Positions 1-8,517 of a stretch of DNA of 40,778 nt are shown piece after piece (positions within the stretch are counted from its first letter, which is position 1; the number at the start of each line of letters is the position of its first letter). The notes below the pieces were generated by a model. It worked only from the letters and a program-made list of their open reading frames with translations, made no database searches and was not told the DNA's origin. Source of the DNA: Minisyncoccota bacterium (lineage in GTDB: Bacteria > Patescibacteriota > Minisyncoccia > JAHIHE01 > JAGLIN01); assembly GCA_023142995.1 (NCBI GenBank), contig JAGLIM010000005.1, positions 1 through 40,778 on the forward strand. The letters are read 5' to 3'. A program made the translations under genes and the position numbers.

Positions 1-19
1 CATAAAGTCGAACAATATT
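1..19 (+). repeat. Half copy of 63-bp palindrome family (cut by window edge)
   Basis: The CATAAAGTCGAA arm and the terminal AATATT of the dispersed palindrome are present. The other arm would lie left of the window. Confidence 0.8.
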
Positions 20-60
20 TATCTTACAGTAATATTTTCAATATTCTTCAATCTTTCTAT

Positions 61-123
61 GATATTTTTCGACCTTGTGGAGAAATCATATGCGTAGAGC
101 TCTCCATAAAGTCGAACAATATT
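61..123 (+). repeat. 63-bp imperfect palindrome, copy 1
   Basis: Arms TTCGACCTTGTGGAGAA and TCTCCATAAAGTCGAA flank a variable ~15-base loop containing ATGCG. The right end is AATATT and the left end is the slightly worn GATATT. It lies downstream of hypC (minus strand). The gap 124-233 holds nothing else I recognise. Confidence 0.9.
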
Positions 124-233
124 TAAGGTAAATTGTTAAAACCTAAAATAACAGAGATTATGAAACAAATCCGTCCTAAATTTTACAAATAAATTTGCAA
201 TAACAAAAGCTATATTTTAAAAAGTTTTTTAAA

Positions 234-440
234 CTATTTTCCAATCAAATCAAAAATTTCCTTTGCATCCTTTCTTGTTAATTTTTGAATCGCAAACCCT
301 GCATGAACAATCACATAATCATCTTTTTTAACATTAACCAAAGAAATATTAACTTCTCTTTGTATACCATCAAAATCAACCAACGCTATGTTGATTTTTT
401 TGTTTATAGATCTGATTTTTCCTGGAATCGCAAGGCACAT
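234..440 (-). CDS. hypC: HypC/HybG/HupF-family hydrogenase maturation chaperone
   Basis: The 68-residue protein starts MCLAIPGKI, the HypC signature. After removal of Met1, Cys2 is the residue that in this family contacts HypD and carries the Fe(CN)2CO group to the [NiFe]-hydrogenase large subunit. The beta-barrel motif VDFDGIQREVNISLV and the segment DYVIVHAGFAIQ are also typical, and the length is normal. It lies about 30 bases downstream of the superoxide dismutase gene on the same strand, so the two may be co-transcribed. No hydrogenase subunit or other hyp gene is visible, so its client must be encoded elsewhere or be absent. I see no clear Shine-Dalgarno site. The spacer before it contains an 8-bp tandem repeat. 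Confidence 0.9.
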   Translation of the reverse strand: MCLAIPGKIRSINKKINIALVDFDGIQREVNISLVNVKKDDYVIVHAGFAIQKLTRKDAKEIFDLIGK

Positions 441-446
441 AAGATA

Positions 447-481
447 AGTTAGAGAGTTAGAGAGTTAGAGAGTTAGAGAGT
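447..481. repeat. 8-bp tandem repeat (GTTAGAGA) x4 between sod and hypC
   Basis: The unit GTTAGAGA is repeated about four times. The first copy on the minus-strand reading supplies the last codons and stop of the dismutase gene (Thr-Leu-stop), so changes in repeat number could alter the extreme C-terminus or the spacing to hypC. A similar word (CTCTAAC) recurs at about 24097-24120. Confidence 0.85.
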
Positions 482-1093
482 CAGCCTTCCAAGCCTCTCA
501 CCTGCTTTTTCCCAATTCACAATTTTCCAAAACGCTTCAATATATTTTGAGCGGTTATTTTGATAATCAAGATAATAAGAATGCTCCCACATATCAAGCA
601 CTAATAATATTTTAAATGCAGGATAAATATTTGTGTTATGCTTTTCAATCTGCATTAGAAGAGGTCTTTTTGTGCATTTACAATAAGCTAAAACTGCCCA
701 TCCAGAACCTTCAACGCTCAAAGCAGTCGCCGTAAATTCTTTTTGAAATCTTTCCAAGCTTCCAAACTCATCATTGATAATATTTAACAATTCTCCATTC
801 GGCTTATCATTTCTATTTTCTGCTGGAATAAGATTGTTCCAAAAAAGAGAATGAAGAAGATAACCGCCCAGATTAAATGATAGATCTTTCAAAGTTAACT
901 TCATATCTAAATCTATATTTTCACTCCTGGCTTTGTCCATTTTTTCAAAAGCTGTATTAACACCTGTAACATATCCTTGATGGTGTTTTTGATGGTGCAA
1001 ATTTAATTGTTTTTCAGAAATATACGGCACAAGCGCATCATAAGCATACGGCAGATCAAACAGTTTATAAAACTTTTCCTCGCTTGTATCCAT
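473..1093 (-). CDS. sod: Fe/Mn-family superoxide dismutase
   Basis: This enzyme dismutates superoxide to oxygen and peroxide, probably in the cytoplasm (no signal peptide). The metal ligands are visible by alignment with the family: H33 in LHHQKHHQGY, H81 in YLLHSLFW, and D167 and H171 in LVLDMWEHSYY. The 206-residue length is normal. The second-sphere position usually occupied by Gln is H152 within MQIEKHNTNIYP, as in archaeal-type and some actinobacterial enzymes. Metal choice (Fe, Mn or either) cannot be settled from sequence. It is the first gene of a likely sod-hypC pair. The start ATG at 1093 gives the usual N-terminus and has no obvious ribosome site. The minus strand carries a TATAAT-like box (about 1144-1149 on plus) some 50 bases upstream. 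Confidence 0.95.
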   Translation of the reverse strand: MDTSEEKFYKLFDLPYAYDALVPYISEKQLNLHHQKHHQGYVTGVNTAFEKMDKARSENIDLDMKLTLKDLSFNLGGYLLHSLFWNNLIPAENRNDKPNGELLNIINDEFGSLERFQKEFTATALSVEGSGWAVLAYCKCTKRPLLMQIEKHNTNIYPAFKILLVLDMWEHSYYLDYQNNRSKYIEAFWKIVNWEKAGERLGRLTL

Positions 1094-1191
1094 ATTTTTA
1101 ATTTTAATGTTTTAAAATAGCAAAATATTAACTCCCAATTTGTTATAATAAATTTATTATAGCAAAAACCGCCAATAAAAGCGAATAAAAT

Positions 1192-1229
1192 AAAAAAAAG
1201 TAAGGAAACAGATTAATAACCCGTTTCCT
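1192..1229 (-). terminator. Rho-independent terminator of the S8 protease gene
   Basis: On the minus strand the stem AGGAAAC/GTTTCCT (1229-1223 with 1209-1203) is followed closely by a run of eight T (1199-1192), about 20 bases after the protease stop codon. Confidence 0.7.
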
Positions 1230-1251
1230 CTTGTTTCTCTTATTTTTCGTT

Positions 1252-4251
1252 TTATTTTTTACCTTTATTCTCCTTAAATTTGTTTGTTACTTCTTCTATG
1301 TCCTCTCCTCCTAAAGAGGACACAACCATTACATTCCCTGGATTGGTAGTAACATTTTCAGCTGTCAATCTGAAAAAATCACCTTCAAAATTATAGGTCA
1401 TTTGCCCATAACTCAATCCATCAGAAGTATTAAATACTTCTAAAACTGCTGCTCCTCCATCAGAGCTGGTAGCTTGGAATTTTATCTCGTCTTTTTTGTT
1501 GTCATACTGCGCTTTAGTCACAGTTACAATATCAGTTGCAACTGCTTCAACAGTAGCAGTATCCATGGCTATCGCTCCACCATTATCAGTTACGATTAAA
1601 GTAACCGTATAGTTTCCGTCTGCGCTATAGGAATGGCTTACAATAGCTCCTGATACGCCTGTACCATCACCAAAATCCCATTCAAAGGAAACAATATTTC
1701 CATCAGGATCAAAAGATTCTGATCCATCAAAAACAACTTGTTTTCCAACAAAGAAAACTTGGTCCTCTCCAGCATTTGCTATTGGAGGTTGGTTTGGATT
1801 AACGGTTATAACAACTTCATCTGTCGCTGTCGCCCCGTTGTCGTCTTGGACTACTAATGTCAAATTATAAGTTCCAATTGGGAATTCATAATTTAGCAAA
1901 GCGCCATTGCCAAGAGCTACTTCTCCCTCGTACCAGACAAACAAAGCTATCTTCTCTCCATCAGGATCAAAGGATTCAGAACCATCCAGAGTTACAGTTT
2001 CAACACCATTATTGTCCCCGTCACTTACTGTCTTGTTTTGCCCCATTGAAATTGGCAGAAGATTCCCTTCAGAACTTTGATCGTATACTAGCACATCATC
2101 AACATACCAGCCTTCAAAATTGTTCGCAATATTATCCTTCGTGTCAAAGAAAAATTTTATCTGAATATTGTCTTGACCAGTATAGGAAGATATATTAACG
2201 ATATGTGTGTTCCATTGAAGCATTTGGTCACCCGATAATAGAGCAAGATCGGTGAAAATACCATCTACTCCTATTTGGACCTTCCTTTGATCCCAATAAG
2301 TTCCAGCACCTTCCGTTTGGTATAAATATCCAAACGACAAGGTGGCTGAATCAAGATCTGAAAGATTGATCATCGGAGATGTTAAACTTCCAAAATTAGA
2401 AGCCCCTGTACTATATGTATAATCTGGGTATCCAGTATTATACGCATAGCTTGAAATGGGACTACTAGATCTATAAGTCTCATGATGCCATAAACCATCA
2501 GAAGTCCATCCCGATTCACTGCTTTCCATATCATCGCTAAAAGCTACTACAGGAGTTATTGTACCTCCTGAGGCAATATTCGAAAACCCAGCGACATTTC
2601 CAACATTGTCAACAGCTTTTGTTGCGAAATAATACATTGTGTCAAATTTCAAGTTTTCAACAGTGAAATTCTCCATAGATCCAGAAATCCCAGGAATAGG
2701 TTCTCCAGTTGCTTGCAAAGCATCATCCCAATTTATGTCCGTTATTTCTTCTGTTGAATATCGAACATCATAAGAACTTGCAACACCATCCAAGTCATCA
2801 TCACCAACAGCCGTCCATGTCAGATCAATAGAGGTGTACTCAACTCTTGTTATTACAAGATTTGTAATATCTGCAGGGGAAACGCTATCATCTTCAAGAG
2901 CGTTATATGCATTAAGCCTTCCACCACTTACGGTTATACCGTCCATTGACGGAACAACATCAACACCACCAAGTAATCTTGCTTTTATCTCATCACTGTC
3001 AAGATCAGGATATTGCGCCTTGATCAATCCTGCCACACCAGCAACATGCGGGCAAGCCATTGAAGTTCCGCTATAAGCTCCATATCCACCATTTTTCAAT
3101 GTTGAATTGATAGAAACTCCAGGAGCTCCAAGATCAACAGACTCTGGTCCATAACAAGAGAAATATGCCTTGTTATCATTATGATCTGTTGCCGCTACTG
3201 CTACAATATTTGGAACATCATAGCTAGCTGGATAACGCGGGTATAAATCATTATTAGAACCACTGTTACCAGCAGCTGCAACAAATAAGATTCCAGCATC
3301 ATCAGCAACTGCTATAATATCATATAGCGCCTGAGAATAACCTCCGCCGCCCCAGCTGTTACTTATAATGTCTGCGTCCATTAAAATAGCGTACTGTATA
3401 GCTAAAATACAGTCGCTGGTATACCCATAACCTCCAGAATTAAAGGCTTTTATTGGCATTATGCTGACATTCCAATTAACACCAACGACACCAATGTTGT
3501 TATTGCCGATTGCACCGATTGTTCCGGCGCAATGTGTTCCATGATTATTATCATCCATCGGATCTCCGTCATTATTACAGAAATCATAACCATAGACGTC
3601 ATCAATAAAGGTGTTATTGTCATCATCCACACCTGGTATTCCGTTTAATTCAGCCTCATTGATCCACATATTCGCAGCTAAATCTTGATGAGTATAATCA
3701 ACACCTGTATCAACCTCAGCAATTGTAACATTCTCGCTTCCTGTCTCCACATACCATGCTTCAGGAACGTCAGTATCTGCATCCACCGTTCCGCCTGTTT
3801 GTCCTGTGTTATGCAAGCCCCAAAGACTTGAAAAACCTGGATCGTTTGACATCACATCTATGCTACGCACATAATCTGGTTCGGCATAGGCAACACGAGG
3901 ATCATTGTTAAGTTCTTCCAGAACATCCATTAAGTTCTCTTCCGAAGAAACTTCCATGAAATGTAGCCTGTCAAGACCACGCAGTTTCATTGCCTTTTCA
4001 GCCTTTTTATTCTTCTTTGAATCTGCTTTCAGGACTTTTTCAGCTAATTTCAGCTGATGTTTATCCATAAAAGCATCAAGAGAAACTCCTTCATTGAGCT
4101 TAACAATAACTTGTCCAGGAGCATACTCCACTGTCATTCTATTCTCACTCGCATTGTCTCTGACAATGCGGTCGTTCGCGTTATCATTGCTTAATGCTTG
4201 AGCTGGAAACCCAAAACTAAAAACAACGATTGACGCCATTAAAATTGCCAA
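1252..4251 (-). CDS. Secreted subtilisin-like serine protease (S8) with Fn3, MAM/immune-inhibitor-like and PKD domains
   Basis: This is an exported multidomain protease. In order: a signal peptide ending near PAQA, a propeptide (VIVKLNEGVSLDAF), and an S8 domain at about 140-450 with catalytic D181 (EVDTGVD), H237 (NNHGTHCAGT) and S397 (SGTSMACPH) plus the oxyanion Asn in AAAGNSG (about 329). Then comes a fibronectin-III-like segment at about 460-555, a jelly-roll (MAM/immune inhibitor A-like) segment starting at DDMESSESGW, and two PKD-type domains, each with DGSESFDPDG (the second also WDFGDG). No membrane anchor is seen; the end is lysine-rich. Residue 1 as annotated is TTG. A better start may be ATT at 4266-4264, which gives the positive n-region KK of the signal peptide and has GAAGG seven bases upstream, just after an in-frame TAA. 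Likely role: extracellular protein degradation or processing of surface proteins. Confidence 0.93.
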   Translation of the reverse strand: MAILMASIVVFSFGFPAQALSNDNANDRIVRDNASENRMTVEYAPGQVIVKLNEGVSLDAFMDKHQLKLAEKVLKADSKKNKKAEKAMKLRGLDRLHFMEVSSEENLMDVLEELNNDPRVAYAEPDYVRSIDVMSNDPGFSSLWGLHNTGQTGGTVDADTDVPEAWYVETGSENVTIAEVDTGVDYTHQDLAANMWINEAELNGIPGVDDDNNTFIDDVYGYDFCNNDGDPMDDNNHGTHCAGTIGAIGNNNIGVVGVNWNVSIMPIKAFNSGGYGYTSDCILAIQYAILMDADIISNSWGGGGYSQALYDIIAVADDAGILFVAAAGNSGSNNDLYPRYPASYDVPNIVAVAATDHNDNKAYFSCYGPESVDLGAPGVSINSTLKNGGYGAYSGTSMACPHVAGVAGLIKAQYPDLDSDEIKARLLGGVDVVPSMDGITVSGGRLNAYNALEDDSVSPADITNLVITRVEYTSIDLTWTAVGDDDLDGVASSYDVRYSTEEITDINWDDALQATGEPIPGISGSMENFTVENLKFDTMYYFATKAVDNVGNVAGFSNIASGGTITPVVAFSDDMESSESGWTSDGLWHHETYRSSSPISSYAYNTGYPDYTYSTGASNFGSLTSPMINLSDLDSATLSFGYLYQTEGAGTYWDQRKVQIGVDGIFTDLALLSGDQMLQWNTHIVNISSYTGQDNIQIKFFFDTKDNIANNFEGWYVDDVLVYDQSSEGNLLPISMGQNKTVSDGDNNGVETVTLDGSESFDPDGEKIALFVWYEGEVALGNGALLNYEFPIGTYNLTLVVQDDNGATATDEVVITVNPNQPPIANAGEDQVFFVGKQVVFDGSESFDPDGNIVSFEWDFGDGTGVSGAIVSHSYSADGNYTVTLIVTDNGGAIAMDTATVEAVATDIVTVTKAQYDNKKDEIKFQATSSDGGAAVLEVFNTSDGLSYGQMTYNFEGDFFRLTAENVTTNPGNVMVVSSLGGEDIEEVTNKFKENKGKK

Positions 4252-4353
4252 TATAGCTTTTTTAATGATTTAACCTTCTTTGTTTTGTACTATCTATGCA
4301 GTCACGCAACGAATATACAGCGAGGTCTTCGCCTTGTAAATTTTCGTCTTGCT

Positions 4354-4408
4354 CAGATAGCCAGATCATTTGCTAATAGTTACCATTAACATTTAATCTG
4401 GCTATCTG
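4354..4408. promoter_or_regulatory. 13-bp perfect inverted repeat in the divergent spacer
   Basis: CAGATAGCCAGAT (4354-4366) and ATCTGGCTATCTG (4396-4408) are exact reverse complements separated by 29 bases. They lie between the divergent protease and lipoprotein genes. This could be a stem in the protease leader mRNA or a repressor/activator site. No T-run follows closely enough for me to call a terminator. Confidence 0.5.
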
Positions 4409-4501
4409 AAAACACTTTTTTAAAAGAACACTTTGATAGTGTATAGTATTTAAAAAACTTGTCAAGAAACAATTAATTTAATTAATTTATAGCAAAAGTT
4501 C

Positions 4502-4530
4502 TTGACAGGAATCTTATGTTATGTTAATTT
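4502..4530 (+). promoter_or_regulatory. Sigma-70-type promoter of the lipoprotein gene
   Basis: TTGACA (4502-4507), a 17-base spacer, and TAATTT (4525-4530) preceded by TG (extended -10 form). The start codon is about 75 bases downstream. Confidence 0.5.
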
Positions 4531-4605
4531 CAACTTAAGTTTTGCTGAAAAGGCAAATTATATAATTTAAAAACGCAGAGAAGCAAAAAAAAGGAGATGT
4601 ACAAA

Positions 4606-5190
4606 ATGCTGAAAAAAGTGATGATAGCAACAACGATACTTGCGGTTTTTGCAATTTCAATGGGATGTATAGGCGTAGCTCCTATGGCACAACAAGATGA
4701 AACAGCAACTACTACCAAAACAGCACCTATTGCTGCCGAAACAAAGTTGACTGAAATGGAGAATCTTCAACTGTTCCTGAAGGAAGATCAAACAGACAAA
4801 ATGAACTATGATCCTTATGAACAAAAAGGATTAAATTTCCTTTCAGGAGCAAAATTCGTGAGAGCTCTTGCTGAAAATGCAACAGAACAAGGGATTCCTA
4901 TGGGCGCAATAGCGCCAAGAAATACACAAGGAGTTGGAAGAGCAACAACTCATAGTGAACCTATGAGTTACGCTATAATCAATAACAAATTTATAGTTAT
5001 TGATCCTGTAAATGATCAAATCTACAGCCTTGATGAACTTCTTGGAAATTGTGGAAGATATATTTCCATAATACCTGACGCCCAAATGATGCCAAGTTTT
5101 GGACCAAGAAGCAGAGGGATTGACATTGATCTAGAAGGAGAATACAATGAAAAACAATTGGTAAAAGAATTCAAACCAATAACATCATAA
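4606..5190 (+). CDS. Small exported protein, possible lipoprotein, function unknown
   Basis: I do not recognise this family. The N-terminus is a clear signal sequence (MLKKVMIATTILAVFAISMGC). A Cys follows ISMG, which resembles a lipobox although Ser at -3 is unusual, so the protein is probably exported and perhaps lipid-anchored. A Thr/Ala-rich linker follows, then a soluble domain of about 140 residues with no motif I can name. I chose ATG 4606 rather than ATG 4597: GGAG at 4593-4596 touches 4597 directly but stands nine bases before 4606. The gene has its own promoter and a strong terminator, so it is a single-gene unit, divergent from the S8 protease. Confidence 0.75.
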   Translation: MLKKVMIATTILAVFAISMGCIGVAPMAQQDETATTTKTAPIAAETKLTEMENLQLFLKEDQTDKMNYDPYEQKGLNFLSGAKFVRALAENATEQGIPMGAIAPRNTQGVGRATTHSEPMSYAIINNKFIVIDPVNDQIYSLDELLGNCGRYISIIPDAQMMPSFGPRSRGIDIDLEGEYNEKQLVKEFKPITS

Positions 5191-5223
5191 GTTTATACTC
5201 CTTTGCAAAAAATATATCTTATC

Positions 5224-5252
5224 CTATGACACCAGCTGTCATAGTTTTTTTT
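5224..5252 (+). terminator. Rho-independent terminator
   Basis: Stem CTATGACA (5224-5231), loop CCAGC, stem TGTCATAG (5237-5244), then eight T. It lies 34 bases after the lipoprotein gene's stop. Confidence 0.9.
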
Positions 5253-5317
5253 ATTTTACAATACTATCTAGCATTAACATCAAACAAGAATTAATTTTTA
5301 CTACAAAAGACAAAATG

Positions 5318-5326
5318 TGTTATAAT
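5318..5326 (+). promoter_or_regulatory. Extended -10 box for the DUF2330-like gene
   Basis: TGTTATAAT fits TGnTATAAT. The start codon is 29 bases downstream and no Shine-Dalgarno site is visible, so the transcript probably has a short leader. Confidence 0.55.
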
Positions 5327-5355
5327 ATGGTTGTATTTATTACTAATCAAATACT

Positions 5356-6708
5356 ATGTTTAAAAAAATACTTTCTGGATTTTTAATTGTTGCTTTTTTA
5401 GCGCCAAGTCTTGTTCTGGCTGACGGAATGATGATCAAGCCTGACCCTTATGGAAATCGCTGGGATTTTGTAAGTGAAAATAATCAACAAGCTTACATTA
5501 GTTATGAAGACGGCTTAGAAAAATTAATTTTAAGTATTGGAATAGACGAAAAAGACAGCGAAGCGGTTTGGGTCTTTCCAGTGCCAGCAAATCCCGAAAA
5601 AGTTGTTATTGATATTTTGACTGAAACACCAAATATAAGAGGCGAAGAAATAAATAAAAAAGCAAAATCAGAATTAGAAGACATTAAAGAAGCACTGCTA
5701 ATGACTCAGATTTATCCCGCATTTTTTACATCACTTACCAGAACAACCACATTATCAATACAAACCAATAAAGGCTGGGGACTTAGCGAAGATGGATATA
5801 GACACCAGACAGATGTAACAATATATGAACATTTAGAGAAAGAAGGAATGACCACCGAAATTATTACAGCCAGAACAAGCAAAGGTTTGCAAGAATATTT
5901 TAAAAGTAAAAATTTGAATATAGGACAAGACTCAATTCCAGCGCTAAATCACTATATCGGTAAAGAATTTACTTTTATCGCTTCCTGGATCTCAAAGAAT
6001 TCCACAACAAGATCTACATCAAAACAAAAAGGTGTTTTTGTTACCTTCCCAACAAAAAAAATATATTATCCTCTAATACTAACTAGTGTTTATGGCAGCG
6101 AAAGAATTCCAACAACAATCAGAATAATGGGATTTGTTAGCCCAAAAGTCTTTAAAGACATAAAAAGTTACACAGAAGTAGAATATTATGTTGACACTTA
6201 TTTTCATTCAAATATAGACAATTTTTATAATGGCAATACAGAAAATGTAAAATACACGAAAATTGAAATGAATGTTCCTTCAAAATTGCTAACTCAAGAC
6301 CTATGGATAAGTACGAGAGAACCACTTGGAACGTTTTTTCCTTTATTTATAAGCCAGCATCCATTTACAGCAGGAGTTATTTTGTTGATCTTGATCTCAA
6401 TATTAACTGGAATATTAGCAAGCTTTATTGTTTTTCGCGAAGCAAGAAGTAGAAAAGGAATTCTCAAATTCAGTTTACTTGGCCTATTTAATTGTTTTAC
6501 TATCATTGCTTTGATTATTAGATTGCATCCTCTAAAAATAAAAAAAGGTGATCAAAAAGATCAAGAATTAATTAATGAATTAAAAGAGCAAGGATACATA
6601 ATACATAGAAAAGATAGCAAAAGAAAAATGATCTTTGTTTCTCTTTATTCTATAGTCTATATCATATTAGTTATCTTAATTATTGGACTGATAGAAAAAA
6701 GTTTGTAA
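5356..6708 (+). CDS. DUF2330-like exported membrane protein
   Basis: The 450-residue protein has a signal peptide (to about LVLADG), then an extracytoplasmic domain whose start (DGMMIKPDPYGNRWDFVSENNQQAYISYEDG) resembles the DUF2330 family: short DGM motif, conserved Trp, and a QxAxIxYxDG strand. Three predicted membrane helices follow near the C-terminus (about 335-358, 370-390 and 425-447), separated by basic loops (RSRKG, KIKKGDQ). DUF2330 proteins have no established activity. The gene has its own promoter and terminator and therefore looks monocistronic. Family assignment is by pattern recall and moderately sure; the exported, C-terminally anchored topology is seen in the sequence. Confidence 0.75.
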   Translation: MFKKILSGFLIVAFLAPSLVLADGMMIKPDPYGNRWDFVSENNQQAYISYEDGLEKLILSIGIDEKDSEAVWVFPVPANPEKVVIDILTETPNIRGEEINKKAKSELEDIKEALLMTQIYPAFFTSLTRTTTLSIQTNKGWGLSEDGYRHQTDVTIYEHLEKEGMTTEIITARTSKGLQEYFKSKNLNIGQDSIPALNHYIGKEFTFIASWISKNSTTRSTSKQKGVFVTFPTKKIYYPLILTSVYGSERIPTTIRIMGFVSPKVFKDIKSYTEVEYYVDTYFHSNIDNFYNGNTENVKYTKIEMNVPSKLLTQDLWISTREPLGTFFPLFISQHPFTAGVILLILISILTGILASFIVFREARSRKGILKFSLLGLFNCFTIIALIIRLHPLKIKKGDQKDQELINELKEQGYIIHRKDSKRKMIFVSLYSIVYIILVILIIGLIEKSL

Positions 6709-6730
6709 AAAACCTTACAAAAACAAATTT

Positions 6731-6765
6731 AAACGCTCCAGTCTTCTGATTGGAGCGTTTTTATT
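6731..6765 (+). terminator. Rho-independent terminator
   Basis: AAACGCTCCA (6731-6740) pairs exactly with TGGAGCGTTT (6751-6760), followed by T-rich sequence. It ends the DUF2330-like transcript. Confidence 0.9.
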
Positions 6766-6857
6766 ATAGAAAGCTCTGAAAATACACAGCTTTTAATTAT
6801 AATTTTGTGATATTTCAACTAGTCTAAGCCTCTAAGTGACTCTAAAAGCCACTTAGA
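6765..6857 (+). repeat. Copy of TATAGAAA-CTCTGAAAA repeat (paired with 9256-9349)
   Basis: About 90% identical by eye to 9256-9349, including CAGCTTTT and the CTAAG hairpin (CTAAGTG 6832-6838 with CACTTAG 6850-6856). The right-hand inverted end next to the 9.3-kb copy is missing here. A degenerate version of that end is found at about 7474-7492. Confidence 0.75.
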
Positions 6858-7023
6858 AACTACAAAATATAAATAAAACCATGTTTTCAAAAGTTCTTTA
6901 ATAGCATAGCCGATATTATCTTAGTTAGTTTGACATATTAGTCAGACTGTTGCATAATATACATCATAACCTATATTATAACACATACTATGTTTATTAT
7001 CAAGCTGAAATGATCATTTTACC

Positions 7024-7039
7024 TGTTTCACATAAAACA
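7024..7039. promoter_or_regulatory. parS-like site 1
   Basis: TGTTTCACATAAAACA differs from the ParB consensus TGTTNCACGTGAAACA at two positions. Confidence 0.5.
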
Positions 7040-7074
7040 TTACTATCTAATTTTAATTACAACTTTATAAATTA

Positions 7075-7152
7075 TTAGATAAAGATAAATATTATCTTAA
7101 AATGACAAAAAGTGAAATTTAAAAAGCGGAGAAATGTAAAAGCAAAAGAGTA
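7075..7152 (+). repeat. Family C repeat, partial copy
   Basis: The TTAGATAAAGATAA...TTTAAAAAGCGGAGAA portion matches the right half of the copies at 9458-9590 and 13371-13501, in the same orientation. Confidence 0.6.
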
Positions 7153-7377
7153 TAAAAACGAAGAAATCTGAGAATAAAGGAACGTAACAACGCTATTTAT
7201 TGATATTATCCTTAAAACAAGCCGCAATATCGATTTTTCTATTAAAGTCTTCAAAAGCAATAAACATAGCTATTCTTAAAGATAAGAAAAAAAGAAATAC
7301 CACACTGAATTAAATTCAGCATGAACTTCAACGGAAATCCATGATATATGACACGCTCAACCAGAGTCTTTACGACC

Positions 7378-7414
7378 TGCTTCGCCAGAGTCTCCGACAG
7401 AGACTCTGGCGTGA
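7378..7414. repeat. Strong hairpin (CGCCAGAGTCTC family)
   Basis: GCTTCGCCAGAGTCT pairs with AGACTCTGGCGTGAAGC with one bulge. Related words (CTCAACCAGAGTCT, CAGCCAAAGTCTC) occur at about 7351, 8911 and 21413, so this is another small dispersed repeat. Confidence 0.7.
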
Positions 7415-7498
7415 AGCATCATCTCAATGTGTCTTCTTATCAGAACCACCTAACAGGAGAGCAGGGTATCTATTAGTTTCTCAAAGGTTTCTTTAAAT

Positions 7499-7514
7499 TG
7501 TTCCACATGAAACA
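7499..7514. promoter_or_regulatory. parS-like site 2 (one mismatch)
   Basis: TGTTCCACATGAAACA matches the ParB consensus TGTTNCACGTGAAACA at all but the central G. Confidence 0.65.
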
Positions 7515-7530
7515 ATATTATTCATTCTTA

Positions 7531-7888
7531 TACTCCTTCGCTTTTCTAAATAAGATTCTTTATTTTTACAAATATTATTTTTATATTAATATTAGTGGTC
7601 TTTAATTATAATAAAGCTACGGCGTATATACTGTTTAAAAAAGAAATGTAGTATAAATTACGATTCTATGTATTTTTCAAAATTCTTCTCAATTTATTCA
7701 GTCTTCAGAGAATATCTTCTATTTTTGATCAAAATAAAAATCTTGATTTTAAAAAAATAAAGAAAATGCTTAAATCCAATATTTAGTGATATTTGGCTAA
7801 GAATAGCACAAAACGGTAATATTCAAGAAAAATAAGAAGATGGCTTGAATATCCAGCTTTTGGCTATAATTTTGTGGTATTTTCAATT
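7531..7888 (+). repeat. ~358-bp direct repeat, copy 1 (pairs with 8518-8873)
   Basis: By eye it is about 85% identical to the second copy over its whole length, with one block of about 55 bases (around 7790-7845) essentially unchanged. The first ~110 bases are an inverted copy of repeat family C (TTATACTCCTTCGCTTTTC ... GGCGTATA). Confidence 0.85.
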
Positions 7889-8047
7889 CAACGCTGGTTT
7901 TCTTTAGAAAAATCTAAAACTATATCCATTCTATCATTTATCTTTTTCTCTAGACTAAATAAACCAAAAAAAATCATCTCCAACTCTTAATTCCAAGATA
8001 TGATCCTATCGTATTTTAATATGTACACTTGTTATTTTAGATATGGA

Positions 8048-8067
8048 AGTGGATAACTTGTTGATAA
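8048..8067. promoter_or_regulatory. Two adjacent DnaA-like boxes
   Basis: AGTGGATAA (8048-8056) and TGTTGATAA (8059-8067) are each one mismatch from TGTGGATAA, the reverse complement of the DnaA box TTATCCACA, in the same orientation and two bases apart. The pattern GTGGATAACTTGTTGATAA is common at bacterial origins. No exact box was found in the window. Confidence 0.45.
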
Positions 8068-8485
8068 CTAAATCAACTGATTATTATAGAATTTTACAAC
8101 TATTCTATTAGTAAAAGCAGAACAAAAAGATATATAAAGAAACTGTTTTTATTTGAATTTATAGAATATTTGAATTAATTTGATATTAAATTCTGATTTA
8201 CTGTTATATCAGCAAAAAATTAGCATTTTCAACAATAAATCATTTTCCTTTATACTTACTTCAAATCTTATAATATAATGAAAAGCTAACAAACAAGACT
8301 ATACACACTTAGATTAGATGTAGACAATTTATAGATGCCTCGATCCTTAAGGTTTATCTTGAATTTATTAGAATATCTTTTTTAAATAATAGAAAAGTAA
8401 ATTTTGTTAGAAATAAATTATTGCGCTATCAATTCCTCAATAAACTCAAAGTGAGCTCTTTTTTATCAAAAAAGTAATTCCATGA

Positions 8486-8501
8486 CGTTTCATATGAAAC
8501 A
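8486..8501. promoter_or_regulatory. parS-like site 3 (weak)
   Basis: CGTTTCATATGAAACA has a perfect palindromic core but three mismatches to the ParB consensus. Confidence 0.3.
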
Positions 8502-8517
8502 TTATAGTCTGATTTTA

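Noticed and set aside
4597-4605. Earlier ATG for the lipoprotein gene
   Set aside because: It abuts the GGAG ribosome site. The next ATG has correct spacing and a better signal peptide.
7075-7260. 61-codon minus-strand frame
   Set aside because: Repeat-derived, as above; low-complexity hydrophobic residues typical of AT-rich non-coding DNA.
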